Below the pieces are notes generated by a model that was not told the origin of the DNA, did not search any database, and was given only the letters and a program-made list of their open reading frames with translations. DNA of 64,000 bases from Agroathelia rolfsii (Eukaryota > Basidiomycota > Agaricomycetes > Amylocorticiales > Amylocorticiaceae), in NCBI GenBank assembly GCA_018343915.1, contig JABRWF010000004.1:3906001-3970000 (forward strand). Reading direction: 5' to 3'. Position numbers and translations under genes: made by a program. Positions 26,072 through 40,859 of this stretch are shown here, piece after piece (position 1 is the first letter of the stretch; the number at the start of each line of letters is the position of its first letter).

Positions 26072-28792
26072 TCAGAGGGGATGATTCAGCAAAAGCTGAG
26101 TAAGGTGTGTGATTTCGTCCTTCCGGTATGTGTCCTGGGAAATTAGCGTTGGGAACATCGTACTATCCTAGAATTTCAGTAATTTGGGCGAGGCCTTTTT
26201 ATAAGCCGGCCAGCGCATTCGCTTGCTTGCGACATTCGGATCCAAGTTGTTGACAAAGCTGATCAAGCAATCAGATATGTCCCTATTGTTGAAGATGATC
26301 TTGAGGTTAGTATTTTGAAGCTAGTACAATGCAATAATCCACATTATCAGCATGACAGTTTAGATGACTGGTAGGGGGGATGAGATAAGCTGTCCCTCTC
26401 CAAGACTCACAGAGCCAAAGAAAGGCGTATCCTCGGATCGCTTGCTGAGATAGGACCAACCGGGCTGCTTGTCGGTAATACTTTGCAATAAATATCGACG
26501 TGGGCCCTGGAATATGGCGTCACCTAAGACGGATGTGGTGCGCTTATATTGAGGTGCCAAGGCGTTGCGATAGCCAGTATCGTATGACGAGCCTTTTGCT
26601 GGGTTGTCCGGATAGTGGTTGAGCATTACAGACCGTTGAGTCTCTGTTGCGTCCTTGAAAAAGTTGGACACGATCTATTCGTCTAGTTCTGTGGTGGTCC
26701 TAATCAAGGTACAAATTAAAAAATTAAAATAGGTGGGTTGAGTGTAATAGTAAACTTATGAGGTGTTAGTGCTAGATAAGGCAAGTACTGTGTCCTCGTC
26801 ATCAACGCCACCTGCATTCAAGAATTATTAAATTGCGATTCGGAGAGAACAATACCTGTCATTCGACTACTCACCGCTCACGACTGGAATACGAGTTACA
26901 GACCCTTGAGCAACCAGTTTCTGTTTCTGTGGGTAATATGCCATCGGCACGGGGTTGCCAGGTTAGATAAGGGCTCTAAGTGGGCACACATTAGTAGTGA
27001 TTCTAATCGCTGCTTAAATTCTGAATCACTCGAGGAAGCTCACCTGGTAGGAGAATCTGTGTGGTATTTTGGTGAAGGCCGCAGTAAGATCTGCATACTT
27101 CACGGAGCGCAAACATGCAAGCGTATCGCTAGAGCGCACACAACCAGTCGAAGATATAAGCGAGTCATGATAAGCTTGCCTATTTGTTATATCGCCAACA
27201 GGGAGGAGCGATCCAGACTCTAGAAACGCGGCTTAAAACAGGCCTTCGTCATCCCCACCATTGCTATAAATCAAGGGTTTATTCAGTTTTTCCTATCAAC
27301 AGCTGTGTCTTTTATGCTGCTTACGTGAGCATTTGAAGAGAAGCAGAAATGGTGCCAGAACCCTGGTCCTATCTACAAGATGAAATAGTTGAGTCGAGAG
27401 AGTAAAAACTACAAGATTTTCTCACAAAGTCACTTTCGAGCTGTCGCCGCCGAACTGACTAGTGTATTTTTGAATCCATCTTAGCGCGTCGCGCCCTACA
27501 TGATTTGCGTAAATGTTAGTCAGAGGATAATAAAATATATAAACACTCGCGGTCTTGTAAACCAAGATTACATACTCCAGAAGTCTTGACTTCTGCTCCG
27601 GCAAGGAAGCCCTATTGTAGAAGGGGGAAAAAATCAGGACCGGTATGGGCAAATATGCCATGAAACTTACAAGACCGGAGAGTCTGAGAAATAAAAATAT
27701 TGCGTATGAGACCCAATCATAAGATTCTAGAATACAGTCTACGTACCGGTAGTTCATACTCACAAAGATCACAGGATTTCCCAGTTTGTATGGGGTGTTC
27801 CACTATTACGGAACCATCATACTTGATCGAACAGTCTTAGGCACAAACATCCATGCAAGCATGTGGCAAGGCGAAGACGTGCATTGATGAATCACCAAGC
27901 TGAAATGCACCTGACGCGGAAGTTATTTCATGAGGCTTAACTTCAGCATGACTAGGCGAAGAAATCTAGCTTACCACCATGGACCCACTATTGGAGCACC
28001 ACGGTACATGAGCGTTAGTAAGGCCTGAAGGGAATAAGATCATCAAAGATCCTGGGCCATACGGCAACGACTGGAAGCTTAGATCCCGATGCAACGTTAT
28101 TCGGCGTAAAAACACTAATGAACAAGTCTTGTATTCCTCTGTGTCAATAGGTATTCAACGCTAGTTGCAGGAGATTCACAATCTTCAGATGAGACGGGGG
28201 CAACAGAATAGAAGTTATCTTCAATCGTCTTTTTTACTTACGTACTAAGTTGTTCAAATAAACTATCGGCCGATTGCTGGTAACAGGCTGGGCCAAACGA
28301 TTTGGCATAAATCGAACCAGAGTACAACGGAATGGGCTGCGGAAGTCTAAAGCGTAAATCACCGACTCTGATATGTCACGGTCGAAATGGTTATGTCCAT
28401 GAAGTTCAACACAATGGTCAACTTGTGTAATTATGGGGGAGAAGACCCAAATACTGGTTTATAGTACAGGAAGCTATACCAGTAACGCTGACATCATCAA
28501 GTTTGACGATTGGGGAGGATGTTAGAATATGTGATCCATGTGCTGGGTCACATGATTCTGTCTTTATATTTACGGTGGTTTACATTTTTGTTTACTATCC
28601 GTTTGATTACGTACAACGATGTACAAGTAGACAAGCGGAATACATTTCTTTGTGTCGACCGCTGCTCATCGTCGTCGCTCGTCGTATTTTAACAGAGGAG
28701 CCTATCGCTAGATTGCCATCTTCTATGGGATTCAAGTTGATGTAGGAGGAGATGATTGTAAGAACGTTCAGTAGGGATGCCGCAGAGAACAT
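26072..28792 (-). pseudogene. Carboxylesterase copy C, degenerate full-length pseudogene
   Basis: Homologous from end to end with the two intact copies but clearly broken. The signal-peptide start (MFSAASLLNVLTIISS, ATG at 28792) is followed by a gap to VTGIASCTINQYLG, where the conserved GIPFAxPP is lost. VGDLRFRLPQPI and LFISVFTPNNVASGSKLPVV are recognisable. The nucleophile elbow reads DQGSGTISASLQML, so the catalytic Ser of GESAG is Gly. A C-terminal block is present (SSYDTGYRNALAPQYKR), and the final exon has an in-frame TAG (KLLKF stop DSTMFPTLISQDTYRK). The last stop is at 26072-26074. Loss of the active site and several disabling changes make it non-functional. Confidence 0.85.
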
Positions 28793-29685
28793 GATTGCAA
28801 CGCTCGAAGTTGGGCTAGCGGCAATGCCATCGATGGCCAGAGGCCTGAAGATTTTATGTATGAGGACTTTCCCTTGATTGGCTCTGGTCCTCGACACCTT
28901 GAGACGGAAAGATAGCTCCTTAGTACTACTTCATTGGCATACGGCGTCACTCAGGAGCGGATGGCGATCGAGGCTATCAATCAGAGGGTCCAAATGTCTT
29001 GCTAGAATTGCATGATCGGACTAGTGCCATACTGTCAATTACTATGATATTGCTTTTCGGTCCCTGGGGTCGGGTATGACGGCAGGCTTTTGCTAAGCAC
29101 CACCGTAAACTGACAAGTTCGGTCACTATTCGAGGCGGCTCGAATCCTGGAGTAGCTGGAGTTAAAAATATTGGAGTTGGTAAGTACTATCAATAGTAGA
29201 TTAAGGGGGGCCAAAATGATTTATAATCATGAGTCACACTGACAGTCTTGAGCCGGGTTAGACAGCTTTCTATTCAGAGTCTAAGCTGTAGACACTGGAT
29301 AACAGGAGAGTGGTGCTGGTTGGTTAGATGCGCCCGAGTCTGTACTAGCATCTATACTAGAGACATTGCTAGTCAATATGAGACAAAGTCCGGAAGTATG
29401 GCAGGTTAACGTTTGCTTTCGTTATGCCATGGTCAGGTAAAGTATCACGGCGAACATAAGCCATGATAAATTTGTATACAGTCCTAAAGCACAAAAGGGC
29501 ATCGACACCAACAATGGGTGCGCTTCACATCAGTAGTCAGAGCACACAAAGATCTAAATATTGACCGAACTTCACTCCCAGAAAAAGGAAAGCATTTCAG
29601 AATATGAAGGGAAGAATTTCACCGACAATATTACATATCTGGAATTTCAAGATATAATTACTGTAAAACAACTTGAAGTTCTGAG
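28793..29685. other. Intergenic region inside the esterase array
   Basis: About 0.9 kb between copy C and copy B. It holds the 5' flank of C and the 3' flank of B. No coding frames or repeats that I could support. Confidence 0.45.
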
Positions 29686-32240
29686 CTAAAAAGGCTGGGC
29701 CAACGAGAGCTCAGTGAGGTACGCCATCGCCTCCTCTCGATATGTGTCCTGAGTGATGATCTCGGGTATCAGACCATCCAAGAACGTCATCAGATTAGGC
29801 GAGTACTTTGTATAGGATGGCCACTGAAGATGACCACCAGCACCGTTGGGGTCCAAGTTGTTGACGAAATTCACAAGGAAGTCGGTCATGTCGCCGCCAG
29901 TCCAAAAGTTCAAGAGATCAGTTGCATGGGCCTAATACAATGTCATAGTTTGCATTTTCGGCAGCATCAGAGGAGGAAATTGAAGGGGAGTGATGGAATA
30001 AAACTCACCGCGCCAATGACAGGAAACTTGAGCCGCTTGCTGAGGTATGACCAGACAGGCTGTTCGCTCGCTACGTTCTGTAAGAAATACCTGCGCGGGG
30101 CCTGAAATGATGAATCGCCTAGGAGCGATGCGATGCGCTTGTACTGAGGTGTCAGGGCGTATAGGTATCCAGTGTCGTACGGTGACCCCTGAGTTACGTC
30201 ATCGGGATAAAGCTCGAGAAGGGTGGATAGTTCTATCTCTGTTATATTTTCTAGGTAATAGGTTGCCAAATAATCCTTTACTTGATCAGTGGTTCTGTAT
30301 ATTGAGCCAAGAGTGGGTTATTAGTACCGATACTTGAATATTAGCAAGACAGACATACGTGATATTAAGACTGCTGAGAGCAAATATCGTGCCCTCATCG
30401 TCATTGTCGCCTGCATTCATGAAACCTCTTGAGTCTCTCACATGATATAAAGGATATTTTACTTACCATTGACGATTGGGATGCGAGCAACAGAACCTTG
30501 GGCTACCAAGGTCTGCGGGTCAGCTGTCAGGAAGATACCATCAACACGGGGTAACCATACAAGGGATAAGCTCTAACGAGAATAATAATATATTAATATC
30601 TACCGCACCTTTTTTTTCTACAAATGTGAAGGGTGCTTACTTGGTATGACGAGATATCGGGTGTTTCATTGATGGCTGCGGAGAGGTCATCATAGCTGAC
30701 GGTACGCAAACATGCAAGCGTGTCCGAAGCACCCGAGCAGCCTGTTGAGTTTACGATTGAGTCGTAGAAGACCTGACCGTTGGTGATATCACCAGCAGGG
30801 ATAGGAGATCCGGATTCCATAAAGCCGGCACGGAACAGGCCTTCGTTGTCTCCATCATTGCTGTAAGTTCAATAGTTAATTATACTTATTACCCGGTAGC
30901 AAGGTATTATGACTCACGCTACTATTTGGAGAGCGACAGATATGGCGCCAGCACTTTCTCCCCATCTGGATATATGACAATCAGACCATGAATGATTGAA
31001 GATGGACAAAGAGCTACTCACATAGTTACTTTTGAGCTATCGCCGCCGAATTGGCCAATGTATTTCTGAACCCATCTGAGAGCCTCACGCTCTGGTAAAA
31101 CTTTTGTGAGGATATTATTACATGGGTTATGGTTTAATCACTAACGATCTTGCAAGCCAAGGTTACCCACTCCGGCAGCTTTGACCTCAGCACTGGCCAG
31201 GAAGCCCTGTTTTACATTTTGAATGATTTGATTGACCGCTGAGTTTACATGGAACTTACAAAACCAGAGAGCCTTTAGAACCCAAATGGTGTGAATTGGG
31301 ATCAACAACTTTTTTGAATAGTAGGCATACTAGGTAGACTGACCGATAATTTAAGCTAACAAAGATGACAGGTTCTCCAAGCTCAATGGAGCGCTCCACA
31401 ATTATAGAGCCATCGTATCTAGGCCGATGATTCACATAGGAATATGTATATGTAATTCCCACTTACCCGGACGAGCTGCCAAATTCAAAGCCACCTTGCG
31501 GGACAGGAGCAGTTTCAGTCATAAATCAATCATAACAAGAGGTACTGAGAAGATACCTACCCCCATAAATCCACTACATCGATATTATAAACCAATTTCA
31601 TTGTTCAGACACGCATGAATCGGGACAACAAGTAGGGTGTTGAAGTGCATACCACAGCGACTGGAAGCTTGGAATCTCTAGTAACATTGCTCGGTGTGAC
31701 GATATTGATAAACAAACCTTGGTTTCAGTTCCATCAATACGGTTTCATCAAAAAACGGCAAGCATTGAATAGCACTTACAGTCCTCTGATGAAGGAGAAG
31801 TAGCACTAGAAACTGCACCCGTAATGAACTCGGTGACGTTAGCGGGCAGTCCGAGTCCGGATATGTTGGGGAGCGTGTTTTGCTGTTGGAAACAAGCCGG
31901 GCCGTATGATTGGGCTGAGATTGAACCGGAGTAAGATGAAATGGGCTGTGGGAGCTGGAAGCGTAGATCGCCAACTCTTTAATCAATTTTTAAAAAGGCG
32001 GAGATAGAAAGTGAGACGATTCTTTCAGGATAGAAGGATGTTGCACACATACGGGGGTTGGGCAAATGGAATACCCAAATACTGATTCGTTAAACCGGAG
32101 GCTATACCAGTGACTGTTGCATTATCAAGTATGGTCGTTGCAGAGGTACGCTTCAATGGACTGGCGTCTACACCATCGAGGATACAGGCCAATAAAATTG
32201 TGGTAATGGTCCCAGTGAGCAGCGATGACGCGGAGAGCAT
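29686..32240 (-). CDS. Secreted type-B carboxylesterase/lipase, copy B
   Basis: Alpha/beta-hydrolase of the type-B carboxylesterase family (Candida rugosa lipase and basidiomycete carotenoid-ester-lipase type), which hydrolyses carboxylic esters outside the cell. A signal peptide (MLSASSLLTGTITTILLACI) is followed by NQYLGIPFAQPP, VGDLRFQLPQPISSYSGS, an oxyanion-hole segment (GGFEFGSSS), the nucleophile elbow WGESAGAISVALQIV (catalytic Ser), the acid region GDNDDEGTIFALSS (Glu), and the His region AHATDLLNFW. It ends LTELSLAQPF. All three catalytic residues are present, as is the Cys of CFQQ. Many introns cut the gene. A TATA box lies 53-60 nt upstream of the ATG. Likely functional; the substrate is unknown. 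Confidence 0.85.
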
Positions 32241-32869
32241 TGTCGATACACTTCTGGGGCCAGACTGGTGTGGGCCTTACCCATTCGAAAAGACTTTATA
32301 CTACTTGGCTTTTTCCCAGTCACTGAGTTAATTCTCTGCATTGCACCCGGTGCTCGGCTCGCGTCGATAAACTGATCATGGGTTTCGAAACCATGCGACA
32401 GGAACTGATGACTGTCCGGGTCCTATTGCAGTCATTGATGAAAACGAAGCGAAGGAATTTTGGATTAAGCAAACAGCGCCGAGATGTGTCCAGAACAAGC
32501 AAAGTTATTGTTGTTTTCATTCTAAATATTATCAAACAACTAGAACTGCCAGGGTTTCAGGTTAAAACCTTCATTCGAGAACCTTTATGTCATAGTAAGT
32601 CGATTTAATTGTGATTGAGTACCATCAGTAGCTGCTCACTAATGAGGCCGACTGGGATGGGGCCGCGGTGAGGCATTTCTGAGTCTATCATTCAGCACAA
32701 AGCTGAAAGAAAGTGGCTGGATAGAGCGAGTGACATCAGCGCAAGGACATAGAGTGGGCTATTTGTTAGAGGTATGTAATATGTAACCATGTAACCCGCT
32801 AATAAGTCACACTGGCATTCATGTTGGTTTCGGACCAACCCGAAGCCAGTGAGTCAAACTTGGAGTTGA
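32241..32869. other. Promoter flank of copy B; no further gene seen
   Basis: About 630 bp between the start of copy B and the relic copy D. Apart from the TATA box nothing is supported. Confidence 0.45.
32293..32300 (-). promoter_or_regulatory. TATA box of carboxylesterase copy B
   Basis: TATAAAGT on the minus strand ends 53 nt upstream of the ATG at 32240. It matches the position and form of the TATA box of copy A, which supports a conserved strong promoter. Confidence 0.55.
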
Positions 32870-33510
32870 TATACAGCGTTCTACGATTACGGGGCCGACA
32901 TAACTAAGCCAGCCATTATCTTGAGTATCTACGGATCTTGAAAACAACGAAGACTCACTCCGATGAGCTGCCGAATTCAAAGCCGCCTTTGAACATGATT
33001 AATTCCTGACAGCTGGTAAAACCCAGTAAATCCACTGTAATGAAACTACAACGTAAGATCATTGATAAAAAAATAAAAGTAAAAACATAGCAGAAATTGT
33101 AACAAGATCTCATACTACATATACAACAACTGGAAGCTTAGAATGCAGTGTCACATTGTCCGATGTTACGACATTAATGAACAGACCTCAAAACTGCTTT
33201 TAACAATAATAAGCTTACAATCCTCTCTCGAAGTCTTATCACTCTCCAGTGCGGTATTGACAAGGAAGTCCACGACGTCAGCGGAGAGCCCTGTCAACTA
33301 TGGGAGTTTGGTTTCTTGCTGAAAACAGAAAGAACCATATGACTTGGCAGATATTGAACAGGAGTAGGACGAGATAGGCTTGGGGAGCCGAAAGCGCAAA
33401 TCGCCAACTCTGTAGACAAGAGATTAGAATAAGAATAATAAGCGGGTCAGCTTTTCAAATAATGGTAGGATATTGCATACATACGGAGGTTCAGCAAATA
33501 TCAAGATGTA
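32870..33510 (-). pseudogene. Carboxylesterase copy D, N-terminal relic
   Basis: Only the first third of the esterase remains. From 33510 leftward: FAEPP at an exon end, then VGDLRFRLPKPISSYSCS, KSYGSFCFQQETKLP, an in-frame TAG, LTGLSADVVDFLVN, a following exon GLFINVVTSDNVTLHSKLPVV, an oxyanion-hole exon (about 32953-32990) and a fragment YVGPVIVERCI. The sequence before FAEPP does not match the signal peptide and mature N-terminus of the intact copies, and nothing after VERCI is found. Both ends are therefore truncated. Confidence 0.8.
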
Positions 33511-34333
33511 TAGTAGGGTCAGCGTGTTTGATTGGATTGGCTCATGCTGCGAGTGATGCAAGAAAGGAAGATGGGTATAAGGCGGAGCGGTGGCGACACG
33601 GAAACCATTATTGGTGCACTCAAAGGAATTGTCTAGTGATTCCACATCGAGTTTGTGATGAATTTATACCTGTCCAGCCTTGTTTTGTTTTTGAATATCC
33701 ACATGTTCACACTCCTATCGACGTATTCGAGGAATTGACGTATTAGGAGTGACTGTAGTGAAGGCTACGATCAATGACAATCCAAGCCCTGTTGCTGTGA
33801 TGACTAGTACTAGCTTGATTAGTGACAAGCCTCATGGCACCAGTATGGTTCCCACGAAAAAAAAATAATCTCGCTTCCAATTCCAATTTAGCGCACCGGC
33901 AGCCAAATGTAAACTGAAGGGCCTAGGAGAAATTTCGATGAGTGCGGTTGAATCGAAGACAACTTGAAGGGTGAGCGGAGTCAAAACTCAAAACAACTTG
34001 AACCCTCACTAGCATTACACGATAACTTGTTAGTAATATACCATTTATCGTGGATACGCCGCTATCCCTTCGCGTTTGATGATAATATGAAGTGGACCGC
34101 CCAGGAGTAGTAACCCCTTGGTAAATCCATTCTACTCAATAATGTTGGCGGGACAAAGATCATCAGACTCGGACTATTTTTGCAAAAAGTTAGACCCTTT
34201 GTATGCATTGGCATCGGAAATCAGTTCTACATGAATCACTTCCGAGCTGAGTAAAGATGCGAGACTAAGTTTCTGAAAATGCCTTCCGACAACCTCTTGA
34301 TCAATCCCGTGTGCTATTGCTCATAGAAAAGCT
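33511..34333. other. Intergenic region inside the esterase array
   Basis: About 820 bp between the relic D and the stop of copy A. No gene, repeat or transposon end was recognised, though a rearrangement boundary must lie at its left edge. Confidence 0.45.
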
Positions 34334-36882
34334 CTAGATAGGGTTGGTCAGGATCATTTGGGAAAGATACGCTATCGGCTCCTTTCTGTACGTGTCTTGA
34401 GTAATAATTTCGGGGATCAGTCCGTCCAAGAATGTCATAAGATAAGCCGAGCTTGTACTATAGGCAGGCCAGTAGAGATGCCCGCCAGCGCCATTTGGAT
34501 TGAGATTATTCACAAAATTAATGAGGAAGTCGGTCAAGTCGCCGTCAGCCCACACATTCAGGAGGTCAGTTGCGTGAGCCTAACATGGATTCATTCGTTG
34601 AGGTCAGTGACAGAAACTGGTGAAGGGAAAACATGCTAAAAACTAACCGAGCCTAGAACAGGGAGGCTCTTGAGCCGCTTGCTGAGGTACGACCAGACAG
34701 GCTGGTCACTGGCGATACTTTGCAAGAAGTACCTCCTCGGAGCCTGGAATACAGCATCACCCATCAATGACGCAATTCGCTTGAACTGGGGTGTTACGGC
34801 GTTCAAGATGCCAGTATCATATGGTGAGCCTTGGGTGATATCGTCGGGATAGAGCTCGAGGAGAGTGGACAGCTGCGTTTCTGTTAATTTTGGGAAGTAG
34901 TATGTAGTTAAATAGTCGGAGAACTCCTCAGACGTCCTGTAGGTCGAATTGAGTCATAAATAGATGTCGATGAAAGAAATAAGAAATTAGATTTACGTGA
35001 TGTTGATGTTTGCCAAGGAAAATAATGTGCCTTCGTCGTCGTTGTCACCTGGCATCGGAGATTCATTAGCGCTCTAAGTTGATTCGGATGACTACTATCT
35101 ATTTACCATTTACAATTGGGATCCGAGCCACAGATCCTTGAGAAACCAAAGTTTGTGGATCAGCGGTTAAGAAGACCCCATCGGCACGGGGTAGCCAAGC
35201 CAGAGACAGGCTCTAAAATAGGCATATACGTGTACCATTAATGCTCATATATAATGTACAGAATACGATGAAACTTGCCTGATATGAGAAAATACTAGGC
35301 GACTCATTGATGGCCGCCGTAAGGTCCTTATAGCTCACGGTGCGCAGGCAAGCTAGTGTATCCGAAGCACTAGAACAGCCAGTCGACTTTACTATCGCGT
35401 CGTAATATTCCTGGCCGTCCGTGATGTCCCCGACAGGTATAGGCGATCCCGATTCCATAAAGCCGGCTCGGAACAGGCCTTCAGTGTCACCACCATTCCT
35501 ACGAGTTGGAAGTTGGTGTGTGGATGCCATTAGTTTATCCTGCCTAATTTGAAACTCACGAAAGCATTTGGAGCGCAACAGAGATTGCACCAGCACTCTC
35601 TCCCCATCTAAAAATACCGAGATCAGACCATGCAAGATCATAATCAGATGGGTAGTAGCTGACATGGTTACTTTCGAGCTGTCGCCACCAAATTGGCCGA
35701 TGTATTTTTGGACCCACCTAAGGGCCTCGCGTTCTTCAAACAAATTAATGAATGTCAGAACACCATCTTCTCGCTTATCCTGAAAGTTCTACTACTTACG
35801 GTCTTGCAAGCCTAAATTGCCCACTCCGGCGGCTTTGACCTCTTTACTAGCAAGAAAACCCTATTTGCGGGATGTTTAGTCATTGTGAGATTGACTGAGA
35901 ATTGGTCGTAGACTGACGAGACCAGACAGCCTATAAAGTAAAGTAATTAGGATGAGTATTCTGGAATTACATCCAGCGTACATGAAGGAAAATATACCGG
36001 TAGTTCATGCTAACGAAGACCACAGGTTCTCCTAATGCGATTGAGCGTTCAACGATGGTAGTGCCATCATACCTGGAACATTCGTGTTAGCGCACGCAAC
36101 GTATTATTTACTTGATACAATTTACATGGACGAGCTGCCTACTTCAAATCCACCTGCCAGTGATGCAATAGTTAATATCTGGATAAATTGAGAGACAAGT
36201 CCAGAATTACCTCCGAAGATCCACTGCAATGAAGCCACAAAACCAATCATCGATCAGTCTGATTATCATACCGACCAAGAAAAGAGTATGCACCGCAACA
36301 ACGGGGAGCTTGGAGCTTGGAGTAACAGTGTTGGGTGTAATGACATTGATGAACAAGCCTTGAGAACGGATCGATCCCGTCAGTAGACACGCTCAATGAT
36401 ACCTATATGCAATCTACTCGTCCAAAAGCAGACTTACAATCCTCAGCCGAAGGGAAAATCGCGCCATAGATGGAGTTCAGGATGAAGTCGGTGACGTTGG
36501 CAGCCAGACCAGATATGATTGGAAGTGTAATTTCCTGTTGGAAACACGCCGAGCCATATGCCTGGGCAGTGATGGAGCCATTATAGGATGAGATGGACTG
36601 GGGGAGCTGATAACGCAGATCGCCGACACTTTTGAAAGCAAAAGGGTGAAGGAGATAAGCAACGTAATCAATAATGATAACAAAAGGCAAGTGGAGCGCA
36701 TACGGAGGTTCGGCAAACGGGATGCCCAAATACTTGTTTGTGTTGCCGGAGGCTACGCCTATGACTGCGGCATCGTCCAATATAACCTTTGGAGAGGTAC
36801 GTTTTACTGGACTGGCGCCTGCATCACGGATGATGCAAGAGAAGACCAGTGCAGCGATGCTGGGCAGTAGCATAGAGAACAT
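34334..36882 (-). CDS. Secreted type-B carboxylesterase/lipase, copy A
   Basis: Closest relative of copy B, with the same exon layout. A signal peptide (MFSMLLPSIAALVFSCIIRDAGA) is followed by SPVKRTSPKVILDDA, NKYLGIPFAEPPY, VGDLRYQLPQSISSYNGS, GSACFQQE, and a GGFEVGSSS oxyanion segment. The elbow WGESAGAISVALQML gives the catalytic Ser, GDNDDEGTLFSLANINIT the Glu, and AHATDLLNVWADG the His. It ends LSQMILTNPI at 34334. No disabling change was seen. It should be exported and act on lipid or other esters in the environment. A TATA box lies 75 nt upstream. About 540 residues, normal for the family. Confidence 0.87.
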
Positions 36883-37790
36883 TCCCGTCGTCGTCAGCTA
36901 GCGGCAGCTTCGATAATGCACGAAGACCTAGAGAATTTCCTTGTACAAGAGAGCAACTTTTTATACTGTAGATTAGAGCCGGCACTCGGTTGCCTCGAGC
37001 TACCGACAAACATAGCGTCGAAATCATGCAACCTCTTCCTATAGAGATGGACGCCCGTCATGGACCTGCTGCAGCGGATGGTGAGGACGAAACAATCAGT
37101 CTCATATCAACTGATCAGCATCGAAAGTCATGAGAATGATGGAATCACTTGTGCGGGATGTCCAACCGAGGCCCCATGATCAATCAAGACAGAACCGCAC
37201 TTGTAAATAAAGGCCTTATTAAAGTTATCAACCTTAGGTTTGTTGAGTTAAACGGATTCATGACTAGTAGAAGCAGCGAATAATAAGATGGCATTTTTCC
37301 GAAACACCAAGTTAGCGGCCGTCGTAGCATTGCATCCGCATCTAACGGCGAATATAGGCGAGAGATTGCACCCGTGTCTGGTAAATGAGCATCTGGAGAT
37401 GTCCGTGATAGTATAGCGTTCAGTTGGGCTTTGCTGGCAAGGAGTCAGGTGTCTTTGTCAAACTTCAAATGAAGGGTCTTCTTTCTGAGTGAGTCAATAA
37501 TTTGTTGGATAATGCCAAAACTCCCACCACTAGTGAGGGGATGCAAAAAAAAAAAATGATGATAGGGTATTGGCAGTCCTGGTATCTATACCAATGACCT
37601 CATAAGAAGAGAAGGTGGAGCGCTGCATACAAGGGGAAAGCCTTGATAGATTTAGCATAGCAAATGAAAAACAAAATAGTACTTTGAGAGTGGTGTGATG
37701 ATGTCCGTGTCAACGGCGTAGTGTACATGTATTACGTGTGCAGAGTTTAAGTGGCATGAGCGAGAAAGAATGCTTGCATGTGCTTGGCAC
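36883..37790. other. Intergenic region, right border of the esterase block
   Basis: About 900 bp between the start of copy A and the stop of FIS1. It contains the copy A promoter and an A-tract near 37545. No gene seen. Confidence 0.5.
36957..36965 (-). promoter_or_regulatory. TATA box of carboxylesterase copy A
   Basis: TATAAAAAG on the minus strand, about 75 nt upstream of the ATG at 36882. Confidence 0.55.
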
Positions 37791-38488
37791 TCAGCTACGG
37801 GCTGATCGCCGAACCAAAGAGGTGACTGCAATGGCACCCAGAGCTGCCAGTCCACCTACGATGGCCATTCCAATGTACCCCTCTGAAAAGCTCGTGTTAG
37901 GCTTGCCGGCAAATATGTAAAATGAAACACGCTGATACCTTTGGAAATTTGAGATTCGATAAGAGAATCAAGACTCCGGGCCTGCAGGTTGGCGGGTTCC
38001 TTCTCAAGAAGCAGGTCTGGTAGTATGACGTAGTGAGTCTGCACCCCTCATAACCATGCTACACAAATGCGCACCATTGAATCTTTTTGCTTCTGCATAT
38101 CTCCCCATCTTGAAATACCCCAGTGCCAAGTAATAGAGACACTCTCGTCTTCGTAAAGGCTCCGCATGATATATGTCTACAAATGAACTGCGGTTATAAG
38201 CACAAGAATTGGGCTGCATGTTTTGAAATGCGCCAGACCAAGCAGGAGTTGCACGCCAGCGACCTGGTCGTCTGTCTTTGGACTCTTTACCAGCCCCCAA
38301 GCGTAATTGAATTTCGTTTGGACCGTCGTATGGCCGGCTGCAAGCTCTTTCTCATATTGTATCCGGAGGACCTGAAGTATTCAAGTTACACAAGTTATGC
38401 AAGCACCACAATAGCAGAAGCCCACTTCAAGTTCGTCAAAAGTCAGAGACATCTCCGCATCCGCAGCGTAGGGCAAATCGACAGGCAT
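37791..38488 (-). CDS. FIS1: Mitochondrial fission protein Fis1
   Basis: Tail-anchored outer-membrane adaptor for mitochondrial and peroxisomal fission. Joined exons: [117 protein letters not shown]. These form the TPR-like helical bundle. The C-terminal membrane segment ([18 protein letters not shown]) is followed by a short basic tail RRSARS, as expected for a tail anchor. Length about 150 residues. Splicing at 'CTT G|GTCTGG' restores the conserved [12 protein letters not shown] block. Divergent from the U2AF gene. Confidence 0.93.
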
Positions 38489-38726
38489 GGTGGAATATAA
38501 GTTTGAGTTCAAGTTCGAGTTGAAGATAGCAGCGCCTGGGCCCAAGACAGACAGGAATGGTCGATTTCGAGACGGTTGTCGGAAGTAAAACTGCACCGGA
38601 AGCAAATGAACAGTCGGAGTCCCAAACAAAGTCCCAAAGCCACTCACGGACGCCCAACAACGACAACGTCAACGACCAAAACCACAGCGTCGAGCACACA
38701 TACAGCCGTGTATTAAAAAAAAAAAA
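38489..38726. promoter_or_regulatory. Shared divergent promoter of FIS1 and the U2AF large-subunit gene
   Basis: 238 bp separate the two start codons. A 13-base A tract ends at the U2AF initiation codon. Confidence 0.45.

Positions 38727-40859
<2,133 letters not shown>

Noticed and set aside
25352..37790. A transposon as the origin of the accessory block
   Set aside because: No terminal repeats, transposase, reverse transcriptase or target-site duplications were seen; the four esterase copies explain the block by tandem duplication.
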